Source: Caenorhabditis elegans (lineage: Eukaryota; Nematoda; Chromadorea; Rhabditida; Rhabditidae). Taken from it: a DNA stretch of 64,000 bases. This document shows, one piece after another, positions 44,237 to 53,993 of this stretch. The notes below the pieces were generated by a model. The model saw only the letters and a list, made by a program, of their open reading frames with translations. It was not told the origin of the DNA and searched no databases. The stretch covers positions 15,314,001 through 15,378,000 of the forward strand of contig NC_003282.8 of NCBI RefSeq assembly GCF_000002985.6, written 5' to 3'. Position numbers and translations under genes: made by a program. Numbering within the stretch: the first letter of the stretch is position 1; the number at the start of each line of letters is the position of its first letter.

Positions 44237-44586
44237 TTACTGTTACATATTCGTATCCTATTCATCATAATGTTGAAACAGTTAAATATTTTGATTTTTT
44301 ACAAAAACAATTAAAATATCAAGTAGATTTTTCTACAATACTTTTATTATCAAAATATGTTGAACCAGAGGAAAATAGACTTGTTAAAATTAAAAATTTC
44401 AAACATAAATACGTATTTCCAAAACACCTGCAGAACGGTTTTTAATATCTGACTACTGTAATGTAATGTTCAAAAGGAAGCAGCAAAAAATGAGCAATAT
44501 AGCAAAAACTGTAAAAAATTCTCGACATTTCAAAAAATTTCCTGTTTCACATATGAATTATAGCACGGACAGCTTTTTAAATGTAT

Positions 44587-44607
44587 TGCTTGTATGTATA
44601 CTTTGTG
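44587..44607 (+). ncRNA. Candidate 21U-RNA
   Basis: Core at 44542-44549. Start TATT at 38 nt; the RNA would begin UGCUUGUAUG. TGCT at 41 nt (44590-44610) competes. Confidence 0.5.
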
Positions 44608-44978
44608 TTGTAAAGTTTAATGTAGAGCCAAGCTGATGCTCGTGGAGCAAGTTTTTTTTTCCAAAAAAAGCTACCACTTATTGATTTTTTTAAAGTTTTT
44701 TTTTTTTTAGTTTTTTTTTCAACAAACATATTTAAAGTTTAGAGAAATACTGAAACTTAAACTAAAATTGTTGTTCTTTTTTTTTATTTTTCAAAGTTGG
44801 ATAATTTGTTAAAATATTTTCAAGTACACTGCGATTCCATAGGACAAACTACCAGTTTGTTTGTTGCCTCCAACTTATCATAATGTCGTAGCAGTGATTT
44901 TTTTTGAATTTTTTTTGTTTTTATTGACTTATGGTTAGTGTTATAATAATTTGTACTCAAATTAATAAAATAAACGTT

Positions 44979-45117
44979 ACTCACGAGGAAAATACAAAAA
45001 TCGGGACTTCACAAATATCGAGCCGCCGACATCGTACGGCTTCCGCATGCTGTTATGTTTAACTCGCAGCGGGCGGAAGCCGTACGATGTCGGCGGTCTG
45101 AGATTTTCCCCGTGAGT
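44979..45117. mobile_element. Palindromic MITE, 139 bp
   Basis: Ends ACTCACGAGGAAAAT and, inverted, ACTCACGGGGAAAAT. A perfect 24-bp internal arm (45023-45046, CCGCCGACATCGTACGGCTT...) pairs with 45073-45096, leaving a loop of about 26 bp. The core GCCGACATC recurs in other palindromes in this window (50775, 51852). Confidence 0.85.
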
Positions 45118-46100
45118 GGACGAGAAAAAGGCGGGGCGTATTTGGGCGTACACTCCAAACAGTTTTATTATTTTGAGTGTACCTAAAATAAATATGTTTT
45201 AATACTCCCACGCAAAATGATAGGACTCAAATCGGTATTATTTATCATTATTTATATTTAGGTATTATTTATCAGTGGAAAATTTTTGAGTTTAGAAAAA
45301 AATTTAACAGAAGAATAGTAGTTTCTAAAAGCAAAAAAAAAAAACACAAAGAAGAGTGAATATTAAGAGATTGATTGAAATTTTAAATTTGTTTCTTTTT
45401 CGGTTTTTTGTGGCAATGTTTTTCATTCAAACAAAATGTAATCATTTTCTGTAATCAATACTAAAAATCACGAAAACTGGAAAAACAAGAATTTTCTGTT
45501 AATTGTAATTAATTTATCAAATTTGTGAAGTAATTCAACTTTAACTTGGCTTTTCCAACTCTGCTAGATTTAAAAAAAAACTTTTCACAAACGGACTGTA
45601 TAATCGAAATTCTAATTTTGGAAGTTGTTTTACACTAAATTTGAAAGTGCAAAAAAATTTTTGGATTCACGTTTTTTCAAAATACTTTCCGGATTTTGAA
45701 ATCCAGTTTCCAAAAATTAAGTGCCTGAAACTTTTCCTTCTACCCCAAAGAAATACTTTCCTGCCCTCTTTCAATTCTGTCCCCTTACTCCCACTTGAGA
45801 CTCACTTTTGAAAATTTGAAGAATGCTATTAGTCAATGAGCTCCGCCAGAGCTCAATAACATAAACTTACTTTTTCTTTTTTTCAGCTCGTCTCTTTTTT
45901 GGAATCTAATTTACTCGGGATACTATGAATGACCTAGCTGGTGTATTTAAACTTTTTTTGGGCAGTTTTTGAAATATAATTTTTTTACCGTTTCAAAACA
46001 TTTTTTTGGTTTTAAGAAAAATGATGTTTGGTAATTTTTTTTGAAAAAAAAATTCTGTTTCAGAGAACTGGTAAATTTTTTTGGAACTCTGTAAATTCAT

Positions 46101-46121
46101 TAAGCGTTCGCTTGCACACAC
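46101..46121 (+). ncRNA. Candidate 21U-RNA
   Basis: Core at 46055-46062. Start CATT at 39 nt, unique; the RNA would begin UAAGCGUUCG. Convergent with the minus unit at 46190, whose RNA (46129-46149) lies 8 bp beyond. Confidence 0.7.
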
Positions 46122-46128
46122 TTTGTAA

Positions 46129-46149
46129 ATTGAAGCAGCCGACCAATTA
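46129..46149 (-). ncRNA. Candidate 21U-RNA
   Basis: Core at 46190-46197. Start TAGT at 41 nt; the RNA would begin UAAUUGGUCG. Promoter paralogous to 46690 (both CTGTTTCAGCATT). Confidence 0.65.
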
Positions 46150-46629
46150 CTATTTTTTTGTAATTATAATAAAGCATAAACCATAATGCTGAAACAGTAA
46201 ATTTATTGAAAATTTAAAATAAATTTTATCGAATACCGTTTTTTTTTAATAATTTTAACTAAAATTACTAGTTTTGACCACTTTTTCGTGTCGCAGCAAT
46301 TGAAATTTGGTTTTTTCTTAAATCATCGTCATTTATTGCATATTTTGATGGACCCTTCCTCGTTATTCATTGATTAAAGTACTTTTAAGAAAATGACCAA
46401 AATTAATCAAATTTCGACTTTTTCGACTTTAAATATATTTTTCAATCAATGAAGGGAGATCATATTCGCATTTGAAAAAAATGAGGTCAAATTGACTCCG
46501 ACCGCTGATTGGAGGTTTTTATCAAATTTGGAAATTTTTAAAGAAGTTTCGTTATGTAATTTGTTTATTTGAACACATTTTGTGTGTAAATATCTAGTAA
46601 CTTGACACATAAAAAATGTTTTTAGTATT

Positions 46630-46650
46630 TCACATTTGAAGGATCGTTTA
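46630..46650 (-). ncRNA. Candidate 21U-RNA
   Basis: Core at 46690-46697. Start CAAT at 40 nt; the RNA would begin UAAACGAUCC. Confidence 0.65.
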
Positions 46651-47318
46651 TTGATTTTTCGGATTGCAATAAACTATAAATCGCAATGCTGAAACAGTTT
46701 TTTTTTTGAAAATTTGAAATACATTTTTTGCTGTTTTAGCTTGTTTTTTTAAACTCAATATTTTAACATTTAACATTAATTCCGGGACGCTGAATATTCG
46801 CATTAAAAAAATGTAATTTTTCGATACAAAAAATGTAAATACTCCCTGCATTTTTTTTCAAAAATACCTCCCTTGTTATTTGTTTTCCTTTCTCTTTGTC
46901 TTCCAAACTTATTGGCCCAACTTAGAATAATTGATAGCTATTCGAAATCCCCGGTTTTTTTTGTGCCTGTTTGTCTTTTTTTCCCGCCTGAAAGTGGCTC
47001 CGCCGCCAAAAAGTCATCATCAACATCATCAACTCGCGGTTTGTTTCTTTCTTTTTGCAGGAGACCCCAAAAAATGTAAAAAGTGCTCAAAAATGCATAA
47101 GGCGCCTGCTTTTCATACGACATCTGACAATTGTTTCTTGTGTTTCTTGTGCTTTTGGGTTTCTTAGGTTCAGATAGGAAATCTGAAAATGTGAAGAAAA
47201 ACATGTTTCACATAGGTTTTTTCTCGAATTCTGCACGTTTTATCGGAGCGAAAAACCATAAAAAAATATTCACTGTTTCGGTAGCTTTTTATATTATAAT
47301 TTAAACATTGCAATACGA

Positions 47319-47339
47319 TACTTCTTCGACTAAACCCAA
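47319..47339 (+). ncRNA. Candidate 21U-RNA (variant core)
   Basis: Variant core CTGTTTCG at 47273-47280. Start CGAT at exactly 39 nt; the RNA would begin UACUUCUUCG. Confidence 0.45.
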
Positions 47340-47863
47340 TCATATTTCTAAACTCAAAAAAAAGTTTAATTTTCCATTTTGTATTCATTTAAAATATATT
47401 CAAACTTTGTGGAACTTCCAAATAGTCATTTGTATTTTTTTCAAAGAGTTCACTGTTTTCATCTAGTTTTCATAATTATCAACTTTCTTTTTAATATAGT
47501 TTTCTGAGAATATGACGATGAACTTCCAATTTTAATAATTCCCAGGTACATTTCTGGTTTGCAATCCTTGAAAAAAGTTAAATTTCCGTCAAAATGAATA
47601 TGGTCAGGATCCGTCATATAATGGAGATGCGGCGTGCTTGTAAGGCGCCGCCACTTCTTCCGCCGAAGCTTAGAAAGTGAGTTTTTTTCTTTTTTCACTG
47701 TACCCGCAATGTGTAAGGCGCAGATCCTACTGCTCTTTAGAGACCTTGGAAGCGCCCGAGACCTCGCGGGTTTTATACTGAACCCGCATGGTGTCGGCCG
47801 CTAACACATTCAACTTCCAGAGAAGGCTCAGAAAGTACGGATCGTCGTGGTGTCAAGGATGTG

Positions 47864-50800
47864 ATGGACATAACATTCCGCGTGAACACTCTGGTTCCAG
47901 AAAGATTCCCCACGAGCAGCTACTTTTTCCATTTGTACGAGAGCCAGGACTCGTCGGAAGGACCCTGGAATTTGGTTAGCACCCTTTTGAAGTAGTTTTT
48001 CTTAAATTTTTTTACAAGAAATACCCTCACACTTATTAACAATTTTTAATGATCCGTGCTACTTCTTATCAATGTAGTGAAACGGGAAGTTTTTTTTCTA
48101 ATTTTTTAAAACCCAATTTTCTCTAGCTCGTGTTATTGCCCACCCAGGTCAACGTAATATAGAATTCCATGCATGTTTTAGTCCGTTTTTTGTGTTCTTG
48201 ACAAGTTCTGGGAATTCCCAATTCTCATGATTGACAGGTTCCAAAAGGTTCAAGGTTTCCAGATCTCTGAAACCGAACGACTTGGCACCAATGACGTGGC
48301 ATGTTTGGATGATTTTTTGGCAATTGAGTTCAGTTTCGAGAGGCTGCAATGGTTTAAAATGGAGATGTAAGAACTTTTTTGTGATTATTAAAAAAAAAAC
48401 TTTAATTTAAAAAAAATTTAGATCTGAAATCTCTGAAAACGGAATGAAAATGTCCAAGGCGTCGGAGATTTTCACAATTGCTCAAGTTTGCTCGGGACCC
48501 GTCATTTTTCCACTGGTGTGAGTTTTTTATTTATTTAATGAAAATGGAAATGCATGCTCTCGGCGATGAAAAAATAACAAAAATTTCTGTTTCAAGAAAT
48601 TTGTAAAAATTTGTGCCATATTTTTATAACAATATTTTCTATTCATTATGAAGACTCCAATTAAAACGTGCTTAAAACTTTAAAAAAACCTTTTTTTTTT
48701 AATTTCAATAACAACGAAATTAACAATTCATTCCATATGTAATATAAACTAGTTGAAACGGATGAAATCTCTACAGTGACCAATCTGGGTACCGTACCTC
48801 GGAAGTTGAAATCTGGAGCCAACTCCGTGACCGCCCACAGCCAATTGTAATGCAGTTGGAAGCGAAGAACTTGTCGACAAAATTGGTCTCTTCCAATTCA
48901 AATGTAAGTTTTTTTTCCATGGAAAAACAGGCAAATTTAAGTGCCCGACACTTGCCGGGACCTATCAATTTTTTGTTTTAATAACCCAAAGTCCATCGAA
49001 ATATCAAAATGTACAATTTTTGGTTGTCCTATATGCAAAAGTTGAAACAATATTTTTTTCAGATTTAGATAAAAACTCATTAAAACTATTTCAGGTATAC
49101 ATAGAAGTTTACAAAGTAGAAGATGACCAAAAACGTATGTTATATCGTGGAGAAGTAGTGAAACAGACGAAAATGACGTGGCGGCCGTTCACAATTCAAT
49201 CGGATGACTTGTACGGAAATGATGGGAATGAGTGGGTTTTTGTGTTGCTGTAAAAATTAGAATACAAAAAATATGCAGCTCATGTGTTATGGCTCTTGTG
49301 AAACAAGTTTTGCTACAAAAATTTTTTGTACTGTTTCAAGGAAGTATCTTAAATTTTGCATTTTTCATGAAAAATATTAACGCTTGGTTATGGTTATAGT
49401 TGGAGTGTATACTTTACAATTTGATTCAAATTTTCAGAAGCCAAATTGAAATAGTATGCATCAGTGAAGAGGACAAAGAGGGAATAATTGGTCAGACAGT
49501 GGTAACCATGGAAGTTGCAAGATCTATGGAGACTATTATGGTGAGTTCGAGTGCAGTGAAACCACTGATTCGTGTTGTTTCGTTCTGATCTTAAGCTAAT
49601 AGTGAAACAGTATAATTTGAAAGTTTTTGTTTAAACTAACTTTTAGGAAACTAACTGGAATCAATAAAACGTTATATTTGTCACTAAATGGTCAACTAAA
49701 ATGATATTTTAAAGGAAAAAAATAACAAAAAAAATTTCTCGAATATTTCAAATTCTTATGTGGTTGTCCTGTTTTTTTCGGTGAAAAAGTTTTTCGGTGA
49801 CATCCCTAGCCGTGGAAGGATAAAAAAAATTAACAAATTTTTCTGCAGTTTCATCAACCTTTTAAATGTAATTGTTTTTAATAATTTTAGTTCCATGGAA
49901 ATATATGCTGACTGCTTCAGAAAAGTATCAAATAGTGGTGGTAGAATATAAAAAATATTCGTTGTTTTCTTCAGGTAGTAAGTTTTAATTTCCAGTTTAA
50001 ATGTATTCTTGAATATTAGCTAAAAATTAAAATCAACTTATTTTAGTTTTGAAACAGCAATTTTTAAGTTTATTTAAATTTCAGCTCTACAACGAAACCT
50101 ACAAACAAGGCAGAAAACCCATTGGAGAAGTCCGTTTATGCCGTTACCAACAACTTCGCGTGTGTTCTTTTCTCGACTACATCCGCTCGGGAACAAGTCT
50201 CAAGTTCGGAATTGCTATCGATTTTTCCATTCGAGACCCACAAAATGTGACAAATATGGATTATCAGCAATATTCAAATGATATTGAATTCGTTGTTCGA
50301 AGCCTTGGCGACACTTTGGAACCTTTTAATCCAACAAATTCTTGGCTTTCCTATGGTTTTGGAGCAAAGATTCCACCGCATTACAGGGATTCCAATAATT
50401 TTTGTTTGTCTCTGGATGCAGATGCCACGTGTCAAGGGGTCAATGGAGTGTTGGGAGCATTTGCAAAGAGCCATCAACATGTACATCCACTGTCAGGAGC
50501 CAAGTTTTCACAGATTATATATCATTTGGCGAAGTGAGTAGTTGTCTATGTTATTTTCGAGCTTGCCCCGTAAGATGTCGGCCGCTGCATATACTATTTT
50601 CAGACAAGCCCAAAACAACTTCAACCGAGCCAATGAGCCACCCAGTTACTACGTGCTCTTTATAATTACACGTGGAAGTATTGAGGATCTCAAGGAAACT
50701 GTACAGGCGGCTATTTTTGCATCGAAAGCTCCAATTTCTATAGTTTTTGTTGGTAAGTCGCCCGCTTATGTCTTGTGGCCGACATCTGACGAGTTGCCTA

Positions 50801-53800
50801 AATTTTGGCAAAACTCGTTAGATGTCGGGCGCATCCAACTGAGTTACTTCCGGTAATGTTTCATGTAGTTATTAAGGCCATTTCACTTAATTTCACTACA
50901 TTCAATTAGTCGATTTTGATCTGTTTCATCAAAAAATATTCAGGTGTCGGCTGTGAAGGTTTGGATGAGATTGAACGAATGGGAAATGCGGGAAAACGAT
51001 TAGAGTATCAGGGACGGAAAAGTGAACGCGATAATTTACAGGTAGTTTCAAACTGTTTCACCGTTTCAGAATAATGGTTTTGAAAATTTTCACTGTTTCA
51101 CATAGTTGATAATAATATAGTTTTATTGAATTTAATATTATGCGAAGTGTAAGTATTAAATGCAGTTTTAAATGTCCATTAGAAATGCTCAATAGTTTTG
51201 CCAAAACTTCTATCTCCGATGCAAATTTAGAGAGCGCTAACCAATGAGAACTGCGCAAGGGGGCGTGGCCAACACTTGTGATTGGCGGGCGATTTTGTTT
51301 TAACAAATTTAAAATCGTTGAAAAAAAGTATTTTTAAGAACCTAACTTTTATTCTGCTAACTTTATTTATTTCGAAACAAAAAGGAAATATGAAGAAAAA
51401 AATCAAATTTAAAATTCCCGCTCACATTAAAAAATGCATCATGTTTCATTGTGTCGTTAGATAAACTTTCGATTTTTGATAAGTACTCATTAAAGGCTTG
51501 AATCAACAACTAACTGCAAAATTTCAGTTTGTAAACGCCACAAAAACACGTCTAGAATGTGACAACTACAGTGACATGACCAATGCTTTCTTGGAAAAAG
51601 CACTTCAACAGGTAATTTTGGAAATATATATTTCACTAAAGTTCTTTCACAAATGTGTCTGTTTGAGTATATCAGAAAACAGTGAAGGTTTGAGAATTTT
51701 CGAAAATTACTGTTTCAACTAGGTTTCGTAAATGCCATTTTATTTCCAATTGAATTACTTAGGCATTGGTGTACTTGCGTGTATATGGCTCTTCATTTGG
51801 TGGAAAATAACGGGAAACACCAAAAATCGGTATCCCAACCAATATCAGTCGCCGACATCTCACGAGTTACCGCTTTGTGGACAGCCCGCCACGCCCACCG
51901 TGTAAGGTTAAAAGGGCGAAGCGGGTTGTCCACAAAACATAGCAGAGCGCGGAACTCGTGAGATGTCGGCGGCCTGATATTGGTTGGGGTTCAAAATTTG
52001 GAGGTATCAAAATTGTATACTGTTTGTGAAATGGTTGCTGAAAAACTACATTTAATATTGATTCCTAAACTCTCTCAAATTGGACTCAAATATAAATAAA
52101 ATATTTCTGTTTCGTTTATCACAGATAGTTATTTTCTTTTTTTTTTCTGGATTCTTTGTTCCTTATGTTGCAAACATATTGTATTTTCATAACCTAACAC
52201 ATTCAGATCCCATGGCAATGCTCCACATTTTACATGCAAAATCACGTGCTTCCCGGAAAGTCGGCTGAAGAGAATAACTCATCGGGAAGTCTAATGGTAC
52301 CGAGCAGTAGTCGGAGGCCAAGTTCTGCTTATGGACAACAGGGAGATGAGGAAGATGTTCGAATGAGCACAAGTAATAGTGCTGAACAGACTAGCAGGTT
52401 GGTTGATTTGAGTTGTCCAGAAACTTATTATTAAAATTCTTAAAACATGAAGGAATATAATAATTTATTAAAACGGACGATGAATTAGAATTTCGGAAAA
52501 AAAATTCAATCTTAAGCTTTCTTATAAATGTTGTTAAATAGCCTATCATATTCTGTAATCTATTGCATTTTAGCAATGATAATCGACAATGAATCGTCAT
52601 TCTAAAAAATCGAATGCTAATAATAAGTTTCTGAAACAGAGTATTTTTTTACAAATTGGGTGTTTTTTTTAATCAAAACTGAGTTGTTTCGGCAGTCTCA
52701 TTGAATTTTTCGAAGCATAAAGGAACATAACAACTTATTGAAACAGACGATTAATTAAAATTTTGGAAAATTTTGGAAACAGTCACTTTCAAGTTTTTTA
52801 AAAATAAATTCCGTTAAATACTCTATTATATTCTGTAATCTATTGCATTTTAGGTACGAATGTTGAAGAAAAATCGTCATTTTATAAAATCGAGTGCTAA
52901 TAATAAGTTTCTGAAACAGAGTAAACTTTTTTACAATCTGATTTTTTTGAAGTCGTAACTAAATTGCTTAATTGTCCGAGGACCATGTTTCGATTTTAAT
53001 TAAATTGGAATTTTCATTAAAGAAAACAGAAAAAAAATATATTGAACAATTTTTAAATTTAATTTCTCACCAAATTAACTTGAGAACATTAACTGACAAG
53101 GCTACGAATTAAATTTTTTTTTAAGTGACATCTTTTGAAACAATATTGAAATTGTATTTGTAACTTTTTAATATCTGCAAAAAATTCAATGACGAAAACT
53201 TATTTGTTTTCTTAGTTTCCAGAAAGAATACATTTTATATGAAATTTTCTTTTTTTTTAACGAATTCGTAAGTGAACAACTGTTTTGATAAAGATCAAAA
53301 ATAAAAAATAAAAAAAAACTCAATACAGTTAAAATTCCGAAATGCAAAAAAATCAACTTAAGCATTTCAGAAAGCTTTTCAACTTAAAAATGTAATGAAT
53401 TTGGAATTCAAACTGGGAAAATCTGAAATCAAGTCTTTTGAAAACACAATGAAACTGTTGCTAACTATAAATTTGTTGAGATTTCTTGAGACTTGTAAAA
53501 TGCATTAGTTTATATTGGAACTAGCGTAGCAATGACTTTGTTTTATTCAATAATTTATATTAAATTTGGGAAACAGAAAAAAATGTCTTAATAATGTTAT
53601 AATTTCCTACAAATCTATTAATTGGAGAGGTGTTTTTTTTATAAAATTCGAGAAAATGTACAAGTTTTGTTTTTTAAAACTTGCCTATAAATGACTTTTA
53701 AAACATTTAAATATTTAAATTTCTAATTTTGGGTGTAACGTAAGAAAAACAAAATAAATTACATTGATAAATTCATAAGAATTAATAAGACTTCTTGAAA

Positions 53801-53993
53801 CATTAAATAAATTAAATCAAAAATCAAAAGTTTCAACTTTAATTGTCAATTTGTATTTTTCAATGACCGCTAGAAATTTGCTGACTACCTATTTTATAGT
53901 AGACTTTTTTTTTCAAAAAAAATCCAAATTTTCAGCCGCCGAAGCCGATTATCGAATGCAGTACGTTCACTAACACTGGATGATTCGAGATGA
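47864..53993 (+). CDS. Divergent copine (C2A-C2B-vWA), 12 exons
   Basis: Exons 47864-47974, 48263-48366, 48422-48517, 48777-48903, 49095-49231, 49438-49540, 50085-50533, 50604-50752, 50944-51041, 51528-51611, 52207-52397, 53936-53993; 1,707 nt, 568 aa, all phases agree. C2A about 1-105 (SSYFFHLYES, PWNLISETERLGTNDV), C2B about 106-225 (PIVMQLEAKNLS, VYIEVYKVED), copine vWA about 240-500 (CSFLDYIRSGTSLKFGIAID, YGFGAKIPP, CQGVNGVLGAF, IITRGSIEDL). Copines are calcium-dependent membrane-binding adaptors, but here the metal site is eroded: DFSIR replaces DFTxSN, ITRG replaces ITDG, and the SKSDPF aspartates of the C2 loops are gone. So the fold is probably kept while calcium/magnesium binding is lost. 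The tail is Ser/Arg-rich. ATG 47864 is the first Met that fits C2A; an upstream exon is possible (TTCCAG at 47815-47820). Which cpna-family member this is, I cannot say. Confidence 0.86.
48633..48653 (+). ncRNA. Candidate 21U-RNA in a copine intron
   Basis: Core at 48587-48594. Start CAAT at 39 nt; the RNA would begin UAUUUUCUAU. Sense with the host gene, intron 3. Confidence 0.5.
49159..49166 (-). promoter_or_regulatory. Ruby core in copine coding sequence
   Basis: Exact TGAAACAG within exon 5 (VVKQT codons). No suitable start; probably chance. Confidence 0.2.
49378..49398 (+). ncRNA. Candidate 21U-RNA in a copine intron
   Basis: Core at 49331-49338, intron 5. Start TATT at 40 nt; the RNA would begin UAACGCUUGG. 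Confidence 0.6.
49544..49564 (-). ncRNA. Candidate 21U-RNA in a copine intron, antisense
   Basis: Core at 49603-49610. Start CAGT at 39 nt; the RNA would begin UGGUUUCACU. Its 3' end lies 3 bp from the end of exon 6, so a longer precursor would overlap the donor site antisense. Confidence 0.6.
49992..50012 (-). ncRNA. Candidate 21U-RNA in a copine intron, antisense
   Basis: Core at 50050-50057, 28 bp before exon 7. Start TATT at 38 nt; the RNA would begin UCAAGAAUAC. Confidence 0.58.
50775..50832. mobile_element. Short palindromic MITE remnant
   Basis: Arms GGCCGACATCTGACGAGTT (about 50777-50795) and AACTCGTTAGATGTCGGGCG (50812-50831) in copine intron 8; same GCCGACATC family as 44979 and 51834. 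Confidence 0.75.
50921..50928 (+). promoter_or_regulatory. Ruby core motif without clear start
   Basis: Exact core 15 bp before copine exon 9; the expected start region falls inside the exon and has no YRNT. Confidence 0.3.
51053..51060 (+). promoter_or_regulatory. Ruby core motif, tandem with the next
   Basis: Exact core 40 bp upstream of another at 51093. The only YRNT (TGTT at 37 nt) lies inside the second core, so it may be a redundant or relic promoter. Confidence 0.35.
51139..51159 (+). ncRNA. Candidate 21U-RNA in a copine intron
   Basis: Core at 51093-51100 with the TGATAATA block at +7. Start TATT at 39 nt; the RNA would begin UAUGCGAAGU. Confidence 0.6.
51239..51290. repeat. CCAAT ... 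GGGCGTGGCC ... GATTGG palindrome
   Basis: Reads AACCAATGAG, then GGGGGCGTGGCC, then TGTGATTGGCGGG; a near-copy lies at 63661-63710. A short self-complementary dispersed repeat; because it contains CCAAT and GC boxes it could act as a promoter. Confidence 0.55.
51759..51779 (+). ncRNA. Candidate 21U-RNA in a copine intron
   Basis: Core at 51710-51717, intron 10. Start TACT at 42 nt; the RNA would begin UUAGGCAUUG. Confidence 0.48.
51834..51988. mobile_element. Palindromic MITE, 155 bp, in a copine intron
   Basis: Ends CCCAACCAATATCAG and its complement, then CGCCGACATCTCACGAGTT and its complement, with an inner pair GTGGACAGCCCGC / GCGGGTTGTCCAC. No coding capacity. Related by its GCCGACATC core to 44979 and 50775. 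Confidence 0.85.
52573..52593 (-). ncRNA. Candidate 21U-RNA (duplicated pair)
   Basis: Core at 52632-52639. Start CGAT at 39 nt; the RNA would begin UUCAUUGUCG. Confidence 0.65.
52680..52700 (-). ncRNA. Candidate 21U-RNA
   Basis: Core at 52739-52746. Start CAAT at 39 nt; the RNA would begin UGAGACUGCC. One of the cleanest units. Confidence 0.7.
52853..52873 (-). ncRNA. Candidate 21U-RNA (duplicated pair)
   Basis: Core at 52912-52919. Start CGAT at 39 nt, as in its tandem twin; the RNA would begin UUUUUCUUCA, a different body. Confidence 0.6.

Larger units (their letters stand above)
45118..47863. other. Intergenic, piRNA units and copine 5' flank
   Basis: No supported exon. Holds four good piRNA units. 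The patch at 46870-47100 is richer in C and G (CTGAAAGTGGCTCCGCCGCC); the 88-aa minus frame at 46938-47204 is not convincing. The stretch 47700-47815 has GCGGGTT/AACCCGC inverted pieces and GTGTCGGCCGC, another palindrome remnant. Confidence 0.55.
52435..52950. repeat. Tandem duplication with piRNA promoters
   Basis: Two units of about 280 bp inside copine intron 11 share ATTCTGTAATCTATTGCATT, AATCGTCATTYTA and GCTAATAATAAGTTTCTGAA. Each ends in a minus-strand Ruby core (52632, 52912); a third core (52739) lies in the second unit, where the first unit has AAAACGGA. Confidence 0.85.

Noticed and set aside
46938-47204. 88-codon minus-strand frame upstream of the copine
   Set aside because: Biased composition (Lys/Phe-rich), no recognisable domain, no splice sites consistent with a gene, and it overlaps plus-strand low-complexity DNA.
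47788-47979. Plus-strand frame MVSAANTFNFQRRLRK overlapping copine exon 1
   Set aside because: The +1-shifted frame encodes the C2A start (FRVNTLVPERFPTSSYFFHL) and joins in phase to the next exons; this frame stops at the exon end.
48752-48776. An earlier acceptor (CTAG at 48749-48752) for copine exon 4
   Set aside because: It would put the exon in a frame with a stop at about 48847; using CTACAG at 48771-48776 restores the C2 frame.
49159-49166. Ruby core in copine exon 5
   Set aside because: No YRNT at the usual distance and the bases are explained by the VKQT codons.
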